This document shows, piece by piece, positions 16,966-25,913 of a stretch of 64,000 nucleotides of DNA (within the stretch, counting starts at the first letter, position 1; every line of letters starts with the position of its first letter). This DNA comes from Hahella sp018986435 (GTDB taxonomy: Bacteria > Pseudomonadota > Gammaproteobacteria > Pseudomonadales > Oleiphilaceae), in NCBI RefSeq assembly GCF_050749805.1, contig NZ_CP192738.1, forward strand, positions 2,108,001 through 2,172,000, written 5' to 3'. Made by a program: the position numbers and the translations under genes. Under the pieces are notes generated by a model. The model saw only the letters and a list, made by a program, of their open reading frames with translations, ran no database searches and was not told the DNA's origin.

Positions 16966-17346
16966 CTAATATTCCGTCTCGCTGATAATGTGCTGGTATT
17001 GGGTCATCTGCTCTATTTCCTCTGGCCTGAAACCGCCAAATGTTATTTTTTTTTTAGAGAGGGCTGTCTGAGCGAACTTTATAACGTCTTCATTCGGCTC
17101 TGTGTTTACGTTCCACTCTTCAGGTATGAATTTAATGCACTTTGTAACTTCTTTCAGCTCTAAATAGTCTTTTGAAAGGATCTGTTTTACCTGATTTATG
17201 ATTTCCCCTAGAGGCGGAATGTCCTCATCGTCTATAGGGACGTAGGCTTCTGTACAATAATAGTCGCAACCATCAAAGGCTATGCTGCACCTGTTGCTTA
17301 GGGCTAAGTTTCTCGTGAATATAATCCAAACGCACTTTTTATCCAT
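16966..17346 (-). CDS. Hypothetical protein between the two initiator tRNA genes
   Basis: The 126-residue protein begins MDKKCVWIIFTRNLALSNRC and has GAGGGA seven bases before the ATG, a good ribosome-binding site. It is acidic (YVPIDDEDIPPLGEIINQVK; NTEPNEDVIKF), soluble, and has the strand-helix pattern common among small immunity-type and accessory proteins. No family is recognised and no toxin gene is next to it. Codon use is distinctly A/T-rich. It lies alone in the 1-kb interval separating two identical tRNA-fMet genes, so it was probably carried in with the duplication. Confidence 0.6.
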   Translation of the reverse strand: MDKKCVWIIFTRNLALSNRCSIAFDGCDYYCTEAYVPIDDEDIPPLGEIINQVKQILSKDYLELKEVTKCIKFIPEEWNVNTEPNEDVIKFAQTALSKKKITFGGFRPEEIEQMTQYQHIISETEY

Positions 17347-17687
17347 AAATCCCTCTTAATGGCCGGGTATAAAGCCGGATTGATTGAAGCTTATAGGTGG
17401 TGTCATTTCGTTATTTGTCGTCACATTGTGGTCGGTTAGCGATCATTAACCAAATAGCAGGCTTTAATCATTCTGTGAAACCTGAATAGTCTGTGTTTAA
17501 CAGAGAAAGGTATACCGAGTTCGCTATAAATATGGTGAGTGCATGAGGGAGCTTACGTAAATTGGCGCGGATTAGCCGTGACCTTCGCAGGCTTGCTATT
17601 AAGGCAGAAATTCTGGGCTGTACTTTAAAAAATATATAGAAAGGCCAGCTAGTTGTAGAGGGGTGTAAGGGGCGATTTTCAGGCAAT
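17347..17687. other. Intergenic, no gene supported
   Basis: A/T-rich stretch holding the promoter area of the 126-residue gene. A 72-codon minus-strand frame exists here (17468-17686) but has no ribosome-binding site and an unlikely composition. I see nothing else. Confidence 0.5.
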
Positions 17688-17715
17688 AAAAAAGCCAGCT
17701 AAAAAGCTGGCTTTT
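17688..17715 (-). terminator. Terminator of tRNA-fMet gene 2
   Basis: The same AAAGCCAGC/GCTGGCTTTTTT hairpin and T-run as at 16578, 9 bases past the tRNA end. Confidence 0.85.
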
Positions 17716-17723
17716 AGGAATGC

Positions 17724-17800
<77 letters not shown>

Positions 17801-17814
17801 ACAACGAGGTGCGT

Positions 17815-17843
17815 ATACTAAAGACCTTGTTTGCATCCGTCAA
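17815..17843 (-). promoter_or_regulatory. Sigma70 promoter of tRNA-fMet copy 2
   Basis: On the minus strand TTGACG, 17 bases, TAGTAT, then a short GC-containing start region. The boxes are identical to those of copy 1, while the spacer differs in sequence. Confidence 0.85.
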
Positions 17844-18092
17844 CCCCTTGTGAGAAAAACTTAACGGTGTGGTCAAATATTGCGCGGAGTTGGGCGCCGG
17901 CGCGAACAAACTACGAATGTTTGACTATTATTTAGCTCAAGCCAGTGTGTTCAGACGCCAATAGTCTCTCTTATGTGCAGAGCTGTTCGGCGTCTCGTAT
18001 AGAGGTTGGACGCAGCCTCTAGAGTCAATAATAAATCAGTGATTTCAAGAAACAGCCCGAATGGGCATTTGAGATAGTGAGTCAGAACTTCG

Positions 18093-19145
18093 ATGGATTC
18101 CCTGGAAGAGCTGTTCGCCCGAGCGCGTAAAAATGAAGAAATTGCGCGTAACCTGTTTGATATTGAGGTCGCGATCCTCAATGTCGCCAAGGTACAGCCG
18201 TTTCTTGAGCATCTGTTGCAAACCGTGCAGGACAAATTCGGCGTCAAGCATGTCTGGTACGCCATGGTTGAAAGCGCCCATACGGAATCCCTGATAAAAA
18301 CCCTGAAAGCCTCGCCGGATCTGGTGGGGAAATGGGTGAGCGCGCCTTCTGTTGAGTATCTGGCGGCCACTAAAGGCGCGCGGGAGCCGCTGATGGATCA
18401 CGCCGATCTGTATCGTTTCTTCTTTATGACTCCGCCGGAAATCCGCACGCAAATTCGCTCAATTGCGATACTGCCTTTGATTCTTGAAGGACGTCTGGCG
18501 GGCAGCTTGAACCTGGCCGCCGACGATCAGGAGCGTTATCGCGCGGATAAAGAATGCTTCTTTTTGCGTCAGCTGAGCGTCAAGGCGTCGCTATGCCTGA
18601 GTTCGGTAGTGGCGCGGGAAAAAGTCGCTGACCTGGCCACCCGTGATCCGCTGACGCAATTACGCAATCGCAGGGAAATGGAGGATGCGTTGGACGTGGA
18701 GATAAGTCGGGCGGCGCGTAATGAACAGCCTTTAGCGCTCGCATTTATTGATTGTGATGATTTTAAGTTGGTCAACGATGCTTACGGTCATGACGTGGGC
18801 GACGAGTACCTGAAGCATGTCGCTGAAGGGCTGTGTGTGATGCTGCGCAAGTCTGATCAGGCGTTTCGCTTCGCCGGGGACGAGTTTGTGGTGCTGTTGC
18901 CCAACCAGGACCAGGAGGGCGCTGAGCAAATTGCGGAGCGACTGTGCGATTACCTCTACGCTAATCCATTGGTCATTGACGACATGCGTATTCCCGTCAA
19001 AGTCAGCATCGGCGTGGCGTCCACCAGTCAGATCGGGACGGGAAGCGCGCGATCGCTGTTGAAGCTGGCGGACAAGCGTTTGTACGAAAAGAAAAAGCGT
19101 AAGCCCTGCGCGACGGCGCGACTGTCGTCTCAGGATCAGTGCTGA
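18093..19145 (+). CDS. Diguanylate cyclase with DUF484/GAF-like sensor
   Basis: The 350-residue protein has an N-terminal coiled helix and a DUF484/GAF-like domain (about 15-175; VQPFLEHLLQTVQDKFGVKHVW). A GGDEF domain follows (about 180-345), beginning with the typical DPLTQLRNRREME. The catalytic loop reads AGDEF (261-265), a permitted variant. An inhibitory I-site RKSD (252-255) sits the usual five residues earlier. The expected reaction is two GTP to c-di-GMP with product inhibition. No membrane helix or signal peptide, so it is cytoplasmic. The 3' end overlaps the convergent AraC gene by 10 bases. Its likely signal is a small ligand or redox cue through the GAF-like domain; that is inference. 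Confidence 0.9.
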   Translation: MDSLEELFARARKNEEIARNLFDIEVAILNVAKVQPFLEHLLQTVQDKFGVKHVWYAMVESAHTESLIKTLKASPDLVGKWVSAPSVEYLAATKGAREPLMDHADLYRFFFMTPPEIRTQIRSIAILPLILEGRLAGSLNLAADDQERYRADKECFFLRQLSVKASLCLSSVVAREKVADLATRDPLTQLRNRREMEDALDVEISRAARNEQPLALAFIDCDDFKLVNDAYGHDVGDEYLKHVAEGLCVMLRKSDQAFRFAGDEFVVLLPNQDQEGAEQIAERLCDYLYANPLVIDDMRIPVKVSIGVASTSQIGTGSARSLLKLADKRLYEKKKRKPCATARLSSQDQC

Positions 19146-20155
19146 CGCTCTCGCAGCACGCTTTCCCGATATTCTCCCGGCGTCATCCCAGTCCATTTCT
19201 TAAAAGCCCGATGAAAGGTGCTGGGCTCGGTGAATCCCACCTTGAAAGCGATCTCGTTGATGGACATTTCCCGGCGCGAAAGATAATAAATCGCCGCGTC
19301 TCGTCGCATATTGTCCTTAATCTCCTGAAACGACGTGTTTTCCTCTTTCAGACGCCGCCGCAGAGTCTGTGGGCTGACATTGATCTGGGACGCGATGAAC
19401 TCAAAATCCGGCATTTGCTGGCTAAGATCGCGTCCTACCAGCGCCCGGATTTTAGATGTATAAGTATTGCTGTCGTCCGGTCGCGCAAGCAGGTCGGCGG
19501 GAGATGTTTTCAGAAACTCCTTGAGCGATGGCTCATCTTGAATCACCGGTAACTGCAGATAGCGTTTATGGAAGTAAATGCGTGTATCCGGCTGATTAAA
19601 TTGCAGTGGGCAGTAAAACAAGTGGCGGTATTCACTGGAGTGTTCCGGCTCGGGATAATTGAAGCGGGCTTCGTCCAAAGCCACTCGCTGTCCGGTCAAC
19701 CAGCAGGCGAGTCGGTGCCAGATCACCAAAAGACTTTCCTGAAAGAAGTGGTAAGGGTCGTGAAAAGTCGCCTCGGCGTCGACGATGAGCACGGCCTGAT
19801 CCCCATGCACTTCCAGCTTCAAGGTCACCGGCTTTTCGAACAGAGAATAAAAGATACGGCCGCGGCGCAGCACGCTTTCCAGGTTATTGCAGTGCACCAC
19901 CAGATAACACATGGTGGCGAAGGTTCCGGTTTTGCAGACGGTGTCCGTCAAGCCCATAAACTCGTCCTGCAGAACCTTCCAGATACATTGCATTAATTTA
20001 GTGTACTGCGGACCGCCCACACGACTGCGCGGGTTTTGGTACGCCTGCAGGGGGATGCCTGCGCAACGCAATAGTTCGGCAACGTCCTTGCCTTGTCTTT
20101 CCGCGCCGCTAAGCGCGGCGCGAACAAAATGACTGGAAACCGTAAGTTTTGCCAT
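19136..20155 (-). CDS. AraC-family regulator with arabinose-binding-type N domain
   Basis: The 339-residue protein has an N-terminal effector domain (about 1-210) of the Arabinose_bd (OruR-like) type and a C-terminal AraC double helix-turn-helix (about 235-335) with INVSPQTLRRRLKEENTSFQ and INEIAFKVGFTEPSTFHRAF. It is divergent from a CaiB-type CoA transferase gene, with about 260 bases between the starts. In this AraC class the divergent neighbour is commonly the target and the effector is often a fatty-acid, amino-acid or CoA-pathway metabolite, so control of that gene is the best inference. Confidence 0.88.
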   Translation of the reverse strand: MAKLTVSSHFVRAALSGAERQGKDVAELLRCAGIPLQAYQNPRSRVGGPQYTKLMQCIWKVLQDEFMGLTDTVCKTGTFATMCYLVVHCNNLESVLRRGRIFYSLFEKPVTLKLEVHGDQAVLIVDAEATFHDPYHFFQESLLVIWHRLACWLTGQRVALDEARFNYPEPEHSSEYRHLFYCPLQFNQPDTRIYFHKRYLQLPVIQDEPSLKEFLKTSPADLLARPDDSNTYTSKIRALVGRDLSQQMPDFEFIASQINVSPQTLRRRLKEENTSFQEIKDNMRRDAAIYYLSRREMSINEIAFKVGFTEPSTFHRAFKKWTGMTPGEYRESVLRERQH

Positions 20156-20414
20156 GTTTTTGGGTATACCGGCGGAGAATACTGTTCGTCGTGCCCTTGT
20201 GGGGCGCTAACCTATTGGAATCTATAGAAACTCTGATTCGCTCAGTCTTAACTAATTGCCTGTCATGATCAAGGATGATTTCGCCAATGGATTTGGCGCG
20301 GAATCCCATTGGCGCCTGAACAAGGGGCATGATAATGGAGATTGCTGAAGCGGCGCGTCCGGCTATCCGATAGTCATCGCGTTGATAATTACAATGAAAT
20401 GGTGGTTTCTTTAT

Positions 20415-21617
20415 ATGGCTGCGCCTTTGTCCTCCCTGAAAATACTCGACTTCTCCACGTTGCTGCCCGGTCCCTGCGCCACCATGATGCTGGCGGATAT
20501 GGGGGCGCAAGTTTTGCGAATCGAATCGCCCACGCGCACCGATCTACTGAGAGTCGTTTCGCCGATGGTGGGCGAGGTTTCCGCCAGTCACGCTTATCTG
20601 AACAGGGGAAAGCGCTCTCTGACCCTGGACCTGAAACAGCCTCAGGCTATCGATATCGTCAGAAAGCTGATTCTTGAGTACGACATACTGGTGGAGCAGT
20701 TTCGACCGGGAGTGATGCAGCGTCTGGGGTTGGATTATGAAGCCCTGAAGGCGATCAATCCCCGATTGATTTATTGCTCGATCACCGGATATGGGCAAAG
20801 CGGCCCTTATCGGGACAGACCAGGCCACGACATTAACTATCTGGCGCTAGCGGGCGTCAGTTCCTACAGCGGACGAGTGGAAAGCGGCCCGGCCCCGTTT
20901 GGCGTGCAGACGGCGGATGTGGCGGGAGGGTCGCATCATGCGGTAATGGGAATTCTGGCGGCGGTCGTGCAGCGCCAGCTAAATGACGAAGGGCGGCGCA
21001 TTGATATTTCCATGAGCGATGCGGCGCTGTCGATGAATCACATGGCGATGGCGGGCTATCTGGCGACCGGAGAAGATCCGCAACTGGAAGCGGAAATCCT
21101 CAATGGAGGGGGGTGCTACGATTATTACCGCACTCAGGACGGACGCTATCTTTCCGTTGGGGCCTTGGAGCCGCAATTCGCCGAGGCGCTGTGTCGCGCT
21201 TTGGAGGTTCCTCATATGCTGCCGTTGATACTGAGCCCTCGGGAGCAGGACCGTCAGGCCAGTAAGCAAAAACTGGTGGAAATCTTCCTGGGTAAAACTC
21301 TGGCGGAATGGGAGCGGATATTCGCATCGATCGACGCCTGCGTAGAGCCGGTTTTAACCTTGTCTGAAGCGGAAAAACATCCACACTTCAACGGCAGGGA
21401 AATGTTTTGCCAAGTGAGTGACGATGTAGGCGTGAGTCGCAAGCAGTTGGCGTCCCCCATCAAATTTGAGGGAGACGCCTTCGTTCCTGGTCGCGCCGGC
21501 GCCGCATTGGGCCAACACAGCCGGGAAGTATTGACGGAGTTGGGCTTTAGCGACGATGAGATAGACGCCCTGATGGAACAGGGAGTTGCCTCATCGCCGA
21601 AAAGGCTGTCCCAATAA
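20415..21617 (+). CDS. CaiB/BaiF family CoA transferase
   Basis: The preferred start at ATG 20415 gives MAAPLSSLKILDFSTLLPGP and 400 residues, the usual family length; an ATG eleven codons earlier is less likely. Class III CoA-transferase/racemase marks are clear: LPGPCATMMLADMGAQVLRIE near the N-terminus, RPGVMQRLGLDYEAL, SITGYGQSGPYRDRPGHDIN, and RRIDISMSDAALS carrying the candidate catalytic Asp. Sequence is closest in feel to the alpha-methylacyl-CoA racemase branch, so it could epimerise 2-methyl acyl-CoA or transfer CoA between acids. It is monocistronic and divergent from an AraC regulator. Confidence 0.88.
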   Translation: MAAPLSSLKILDFSTLLPGPCATMMLADMGAQVLRIESPTRTDLLRVVSPMVGEVSASHAYLNRGKRSLTLDLKQPQAIDIVRKLILEYDILVEQFRPGVMQRLGLDYEALKAINPRLIYCSITGYGQSGPYRDRPGHDINYLALAGVSSYSGRVESGPAPFGVQTADVAGGSHHAVMGILAAVVQRQLNDEGRRIDISMSDAALSMNHMAMAGYLATGEDPQLEAEILNGGGCYDYYRTQDGRYLSVGALEPQFAEALCRALEVPHMLPLILSPREQDRQASKQKLVEIFLGKTLAEWERIFASIDACVEPVLTLSEAEKHPHFNGREMFCQVSDDVGVSRKQLASPIKFEGDAFVPGRAGAALGQHSREVLTELGFSDDEIDALMEQGVASSPKRLSQ

Positions 21618-21619
21618 AG

Positions 21620-22168
21620 TTAGAATGTGCCGCTGACGGCGTTGTTGATGCGCTCCAACTCTCTGCCTGCCTCAGAGTTGTCCGTCACCGGCGCCACGAT
21701 GCCCGCGCCCACAGTGTTGGCTACTGCGCCAGCGGCATTGATTGCGGCGTTTCCAAAATCGCCCTGGGCTGCGTAATGTACGGCGCTGCCAGCGAACATT
21801 CTGGCCTCCCGCATATGGGCTTCGCCCTGGGACAACGTGCCTCTCTCATGTTCAGACACGTTATTGGCGATGCTATTAGCCTGGTCGTTAGGCAATGGCA
21901 CGCCGTTTTGCTGCAGGAAACTGTTTACGCCGTTGACCGCCTGGCCGTAGTAGGTTTGAGCGCCTTCGGTGCTGGCCGCGAGATAAGCCCGGCCGCTTGA
22001 CGAACCCGTTGGGTGAGAGGAAGAGCCTCCTCCCAGATCAGAGCCGCCAAGTCGCGCACTGTCGTTAGACGGCGAGGCATGGTTCAGGCTCGACGAGGGA
22101 TTGGTCGGATTGGATTGTTGGGTTGATTGCACTTGATTGGCGGATGATACGCCATGGATATTTGTCAT
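21620..22168 (-). CDS. Putative type III secretion effector or substrate
   Basis: The 182-residue protein has a Ser/Thr/Asn/Gln-rich, disordered N-terminus (MTNIHGVSSANQVQSTQQSN) typical of type III secretion signals and no Sec signal peptide. The middle is helical (YGQAVNGVNSFLQQNGVPLP; NNVSEHERGTLSQGEAH). The C-terminal part contains an Ala/Gly-rich hydrophobic helix (AAINAAGAVANTVGAGIVAP), which could insert in a membrane. It starts 10 bases after the stop of a CesT-type chaperone gene on the same strand, the classical chaperone-effector arrangement. No family is recognised, so function rests on composition and context only. It is convergent with the CoA transferase gene, with only 2 bases between stops. 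Confidence 0.6.
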   Translation of the reverse strand: MTNIHGVSSANQVQSTQQSNPTNPSSSLNHASPSNDSARLGGSDLGGGSSSHPTGSSSGRAYLAASTEGAQTYYGQAVNGVNSFLQQNGVPLPNDQANSIANNVSEHERGTLSQGEAHMREARMFAGSAVHYAAQGDFGNAAINAAGAVANTVGAGIVAPVTDNSEAGRELERINNAVSGTF

Positions 22169-22178
22169 CTGACGACTC

Positions 22179-22673
22179 CTATACTCGCATGAAGCTACTT
22201 GGGTGTACCGGCTGAGCGGAAGTAGACGCAGTCGGCGCTTTTTGACCAGTGCCGATAGCGTCTACCAGCTGCTCGCGGATTTGGGTGGCGCTTTCAATAA
22301 AGAAATCCAGTAAGTTGTTTAATTGAACCGCCTCGTTAACGTGCTCTGTCAGATATTGCATATGGAACGTCAGGCGATGGCTTTCCGGGTTGAGGGACAG
22401 GGTGGCGCCGCGAGTGCTTTTGCCCAGAAAATTCCACTCAAGCAGTTGCTCCAGCAGAGCGGCTTTGCTTGCTTCCGCGCTGGGCGCATGGCCGAAATCC
22501 GCATGCAGCAATAACCAGGGGCTGTCATTGGTTTGTACAATGGAATAGAGATGGCCATCTACAGAGAGAGAGCAGACGCCGTTATCGTCGAGCTTCATAA
22601 ACGGCAGATTGTAATCCTGGCCTAATTGGCGCAGGAAAGAGTTGATTTTAGTTTGGCCGGTTTGGTCAACCAT
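22179..22673 (-). CDS. CesT-family type III secretion chaperone
   Basis: The start at ATG 22673 follows AGGGAAC; a frame extending 12 codons farther upstream is less likely. The 164-residue acidic protein matches the CesT/Tir-chaperone fold: an N-terminal helix (INSFLRQLGQDYNLP), the beta-rich core with SLSVDGHLYSIVQTN and WLLLHADFGHAP, LLEQLLEWNFLGKSTRGATL, then a long C-terminal helix ending with a flexible tail. These chaperones bind one effector and keep it secretable. No secretion-apparatus gene lies within the window, so the pair is separated from its machine or is a relic. The family call is strong. Confidence 0.82.
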   Translation of the reverse strand: MVDQTGQTKINSFLRQLGQDYNLPFMKLDDNGVCSLSVDGHLYSIVQTNDSPWLLLHADFGHAPSAEASKAALLEQLLEWNFLGKSTRGATLSLNPESHRLTFHMQYLTEHVNEAVQLNNLLDFFIESATQIREQLVDAIGTGQKAPTASTSAQPVHPSSFMRV

Positions 22674-22782
22674 CTTGAACGTTCCCTCATACTGACTATT
22701 TGTCTGCACTGGGTAACGCTTTCTGAAGCAAAGTTGCGCCGGGTTTTAGCCCTGGCGCAACCAGATAGTAGGGAATTGAGGC

Positions 22783-23670
22783 CTAAGGCAGTCGATAGGC
22801 CGCCAGTTCGCCTTTCCACATGAGCGGCATCAGCACCAGTTTTTGTTCCGGAATATAGTCCAGGTCGGCGCTGCCGGGAGTAAGTTCGAATTCCGCCGGC
22901 GCCCTGTCCAGAGAGCTGAAATAGAACAGACGGCCGCGCATGAAATCTGTGGCCAGCAGGCCGTTTGCGCCATCGTCGGTGAGGCCGTCCAGGTTGCCAA
23001 GCGGCTGGTCGTCAATCAAATCGCTGATGCGTTTGTCGGACAGCTGAACCTGTTTTAGGCGGCCGGGGATGCGTGTGCTGAAGTCCGCCTGCAGATCCTG
23101 GCCCCAGGCGGCTACCAGCAGGCGATCGTGCTGCGCCCATAGACCATTGGGGAAATTCAGTTCCGCAGAGCTTAGCCAGATTTCCAGGGAGCCCTGATGC
23201 AGGCGGTAAATACGCTGCGCCAACAGGTCGGAAATATAGACATCGCCGTTGTCGGTGACCGTCACATCGTTGAGAAACTTGGCTTCCGGCGCTTCATAGG
23301 TATGAACGATTTTTCCGGTAGTGATGTCGATATCCAAGACCCGGGTCAGGTCCGCCACATAAAGGTGGTCGCCATAGACGCCCAGGCCCTTGGGCGCATT
23401 CAGGCCCTGCACCCAGTGCTTTTTCACAATGTCTCCGTTCTCCGTCAGTACGGAGATATAACCCAGTCCATTGGCGGCGTCAGCGCTTCCATTCATGCTG
23501 GATAACAGAATCTGATGACGTTTACGGTCGTAAATCGCGGATTCCGGTTGGTCGAAGCCGGAAGCGGTCCAGACATTCTGGAGAGAGGGTTGCGAAGGCG
23601 CCGCAGTCTCCGCTGATGCGGCGAAGGGCAGGGTGGCGAGTGCGAGCAGGCTGAGAAGTCGAGAATGCAT
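22783..23670 (-). CDS. Periplasmic SMP-30/gluconolactonase-like beta-propeller protein
   Basis: The 295-residue protein starts with a signal peptide (MHSRLLSLLALATLPFAASA). The rest shows repeated propeller blades (NAPKGLGVYGDHLYVADLTR; LNDVTVTDNGDVYISDLLAQ; NFPNGLWAQHDRLLVAAWG; NLDGLTDDGANGLLATDF) like SMP-30/gluconolactonase/LRE proteins. The conserved Asn and Asp residues that bind calcium in that family appear in the blades, but I cannot assign a substrate. It is divergent from an XRE regulator gene with about 145 bases between the starts, which suggests joint control. Confidence 0.8.
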   Translation of the reverse strand: MHSRLLSLLALATLPFAASAETAAPSQPSLQNVWTASGFDQPESAIYDRKRHQILLSSMNGSADAANGLGYISVLTENGDIVKKHWVQGLNAPKGLGVYGDHLYVADLTRVLDIDITTGKIVHTYEAPEAKFLNDVTVTDNGDVYISDLLAQRIYRLHQGSLEIWLSSAELNFPNGLWAQHDRLLVAAWGQDLQADFSTRIPGRLKQVQLSDKRISDLIDDQPLGNLDGLTDDGANGLLATDFMRGRLFYFSSLDRAPAEFELTPGSADLDYIPEQKLVLMPLMWKGELAAYRLP

Positions 23671-23781
23671 GTTATCTCCTGAGACAGAACAATTAGGTTG
23701 TCGTTTGAATGCGCTCAGGTTATGTTTTTATGTGACCTTTTAAAATTCATGGATAATTAGGTGACATTATATGTACCTTTT

Positions 23782-23798
23782 TGTCGCGTGAAGCGACA
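23782..23798. promoter_or_regulatory. Inverted repeat, candidate operator
   Basis: TGTCGC-GTGAA-GCGACA is a perfect 6-bp inverted repeat 19 bases before the XRE start codon, in the shared upstream region with the SMP-30-like gene. It could be the regulator's own binding site. Confidence 0.4.
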
Positions 23799-23816
23799 TA
23801 GGAAGGATGGCGTCAT

Positions 23817-24620
23817 ATGAAGCAAGAACAGGCCGCTAATCAGGGCAGCGATCGATCAGAACTGATCGCAGTACTTAAAACCGCATTGAAAGCCAAAGGG
23901 TTCACTTACCGCGACCTGGCGGAAATATTGGGCGTTTCGGAGCAGAGCGTTAAGCGGCTTTTTCGTGATCAGGATTGCTCCTTGAGCAGGTTGGAGAAAA
24001 TTTGCGAGGCGATAGGCGTCTCTCTCCTTGATCTGATGCTGGTGGCGCGCAATCGTCAGGAGCCGCTTACCCAGATCACCCCGGAGCAGGAGCGTTTTCT
24101 AGCGTCCCATATCAGTCATTTCAATATTTTGTTTCTGCTCACGCAGGGGTACAGCGTCACCGATATTCAGGCGCGTCATAGTCTATCGCAGGCGCAGATG
24201 TACGCATTCCTACGCGCGCTGGAAGTCTGGCGCTTTCTGGATATCAAGCAGGGACTGGAGATTCGGCTGCGAGTGGAAGGGCATTTGAGCTTTCCTCTGG
24301 GAGGCGCGTTGCATGAACACATTAAAGGCATGAACAGCCGTTTCCTGTCACAGGTTCTAGACGAATATGAGCAGGAAGACCGGCTGTTTGACAGCGGATT
24401 TCGGCGCGTCTCGCAAAGCACCCTGCAGCGCTGGCGACGGGATATGGAAGAGCTGGTCCGCCAGGTGCGGCGCAGCGCGTATCAGGACGAACGGCTGCTG
24501 CCGGCGGAGCAGCTGGTTCCGGTAAAATGGACGCTGTGTTTGAGCCCCTTTGACTGGTTTGCGCAGTTAGAGGTGAATCCTGAGGATGCTCTGGCCGCTA
24601 TACCGAAGCAGGAAATTTAA
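23817..24620 (+). CDS. XRE-family transcriptional regulator
   Basis: The 267-residue protein has AGGAAGG before the ATG. Residues about 18-75 are a Cro/C1-type helix-turn-helix (FTYRDLAEILGVSEQSVKRLF, then SLSRLEKICEAIGVSLLDLM). The remaining 190 residues form a helical sensor or dimer region with a second DNA-binding-like helix pattern (YSVTDIQARHSLSQAQMYAF) near 125-145. No membrane helix is seen. Its partner is the divergent SMP-30-like gene. It resembles regulators of cell metabolism found in Vibrio and Marinobacter-type genomes, but the ligand is unknown. Confidence 0.85.
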   Translation: MKQEQAANQGSDRSELIAVLKTALKAKGFTYRDLAEILGVSEQSVKRLFRDQDCSLSRLEKICEAIGVSLLDLMLVARNRQEPLTQITPEQERFLASHISHFNILFLLTQGYSVTDIQARHSLSQAQMYAFLRALEVWRFLDIKQGLEIRLRVEGHLSFPLGGALHEHIKGMNSRFLSQVLDEYEQEDRLFDSGFRRVSQSTLQRWRRDMEELVRQVRRSAYQDERLLPAEQLVPVKWTLCLSPFDWFAQLEVNPEDALAAIPKQEI

Positions 24621-24652
24621 GCGGATTCAGTTAGCGCCTGGGTGTGAGGTAA

Positions 24653-25696
24653 TCAAGATGGCGCGCCGGCGTTGTCGCGGAATTCGCCGGGCGTCGCCCC
24701 CGTATGACTCTTGAAGCTGCGGTGAAAGGAACGCACTTCCGCGAATCCAAGCTGGCGGGCGATATCCGGAATGGGGATGTCGGAGTGGGCCAGCATGTCC
24801 TGCGCCATCTCCAGACGCACCTCGTCGAGTAACTGCTGGTAGCTGCTGTGGGATTCGCTCAACCGTCTCTGCAGCGTGCGGGCGGTGACGCCAAGCCGTT
24901 CCGCCACCATATCCTGACGGCTGACGCCATGGCGTAATTGGTGGCGAATGGCGTTCTTCACACGGGTCAATAAGCTCAGATCTTCTTCATCCAGCGTTTT
25001 GATTTGAGCGCTGGCGTGGCTTTCCAACGTTTGCCGCAGCAACAGATCCGGTTGCCGTAAAGGCGTGTCCAACAACCTGTCGTTCACCACAAGCCCGCTC
25101 ACGGGGCTGTCGAAGATGACCTCACACTGGAAAGCGCGTTGGTAGGCGGGTTCGAATTCAGGGCCTGGAGACGGGTGTTCAAATAGAACCTGCAAGGGCG
25201 CGGCGTTGTCCGCATTCGCGAGCCATCGGGCGAAGTTGACCCAGGACGCCAGCACATTGGCGATCATATGCGGGCGCACGTCCGGATCAGGATAGGCGCA
25301 GTCCCAGCGAATCAGCGTCTGCGCGCCTTCTTGCGTCAGACTGGTGACGCCCATGTCGCCAACCAGCTTTTCAAAGGGAATGATGCGCTCCACCGCCTCC
25401 CGCAAGGTGCTGCAACTCATGACGATATAGCCCAGCACGCTATAGGAGCCAGGTTGCACATAGCCGCCGCTCTTCAGTCCCAATAATGGGTCCTGAGCCT
25501 GCTGCGCCAGATCGCGCAACAAAGACTGAAATTGATCGCCATTGATGCGTTGATTCTGTCCGCCTTGCAGGATCACCGGGTCCACGCCGGCGGCGGCGAG
25601 GGCGCGCTCGCAGTCCAGGCCGGAGTCGGCGGCGAAGCGCAAATATTGATTAACGGCGGGAACGGAGGCGAATCCCAAGTGCTGGTTGGCGTTCAT
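24653..25696 (-). CDS. AraC-family regulator of the ether-lipid/glycerol operon
   Basis: The 347-residue protein has an Arabinose_bd-type N-terminal domain (about 15-205) and a C-terminal AraC domain (about 240-340), with VAERLGVTARTLQRRLSESH and IPDIARQLGFAEVRSFHRSF as the two recognition helices. It is divergent from the operon of flavoprotein, glycerol-3-phosphate dehydrogenase and kinase, with 217 bases between starts; that operon is the obvious target. Its stop is 32 bases from the XRE gene end, on the opposite strand. Confidence 0.88.
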   Translation of the reverse strand: MNANQHLGFASVPAVNQYLRFAADSGLDCERALAAAGVDPVILQGGQNQRINGDQFQSLLRDLAQQAQDPLLGLKSGGYVQPGSYSVLGYIVMSCSTLREAVERIIPFEKLVGDMGVTSLTQEGAQTLIRWDCAYPDPDVRPHMIANVLASWVNFARWLANADNAAPLQVLFEHPSPGPEFEPAYQRAFQCEVIFDSPVSGLVVNDRLLDTPLRQPDLLLRQTLESHASAQIKTLDEEDLSLLTRVKNAIRHQLRHGVSRQDMVAERLGVTARTLQRRLSESHSSYQQLLDEVRLEMAQDMLAHSDIPIPDIARQLGFAEVRSFHRSFKSHTGATPGEFRDNAGAPS

Positions 25697-25913
25697 TTCT
25701 TAGTTTATTACATCGTTTATTGACGCATGTCGCCAAATGATACCGGGGCTGTCTTAATCCGACAGTGACTGACGACGGATTTTAATTAGTATATGCCGCA
25801 GAGAACAGGCCCGAAATGGCGACAGATCATAGGGCCGGGGTCCGTCGAATTAGCGACGCCGCTATTGACGGACGCAGACAGCGTAAGAAACAGGTTCACA
25901 CCGGGAGACAAGT

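Noticed and set aside
16782..16985. 67-codon plus-strand frame after tRNA-fMet copy 1
   Set aside because: No ribosome-binding site, odd composition, and it runs into the end of the opposite-strand gene.
17468..17686. 72-codon minus-strand frame
   Set aside because: No ribosome-binding site; sequence of low coding quality inside an A/T-rich gap.
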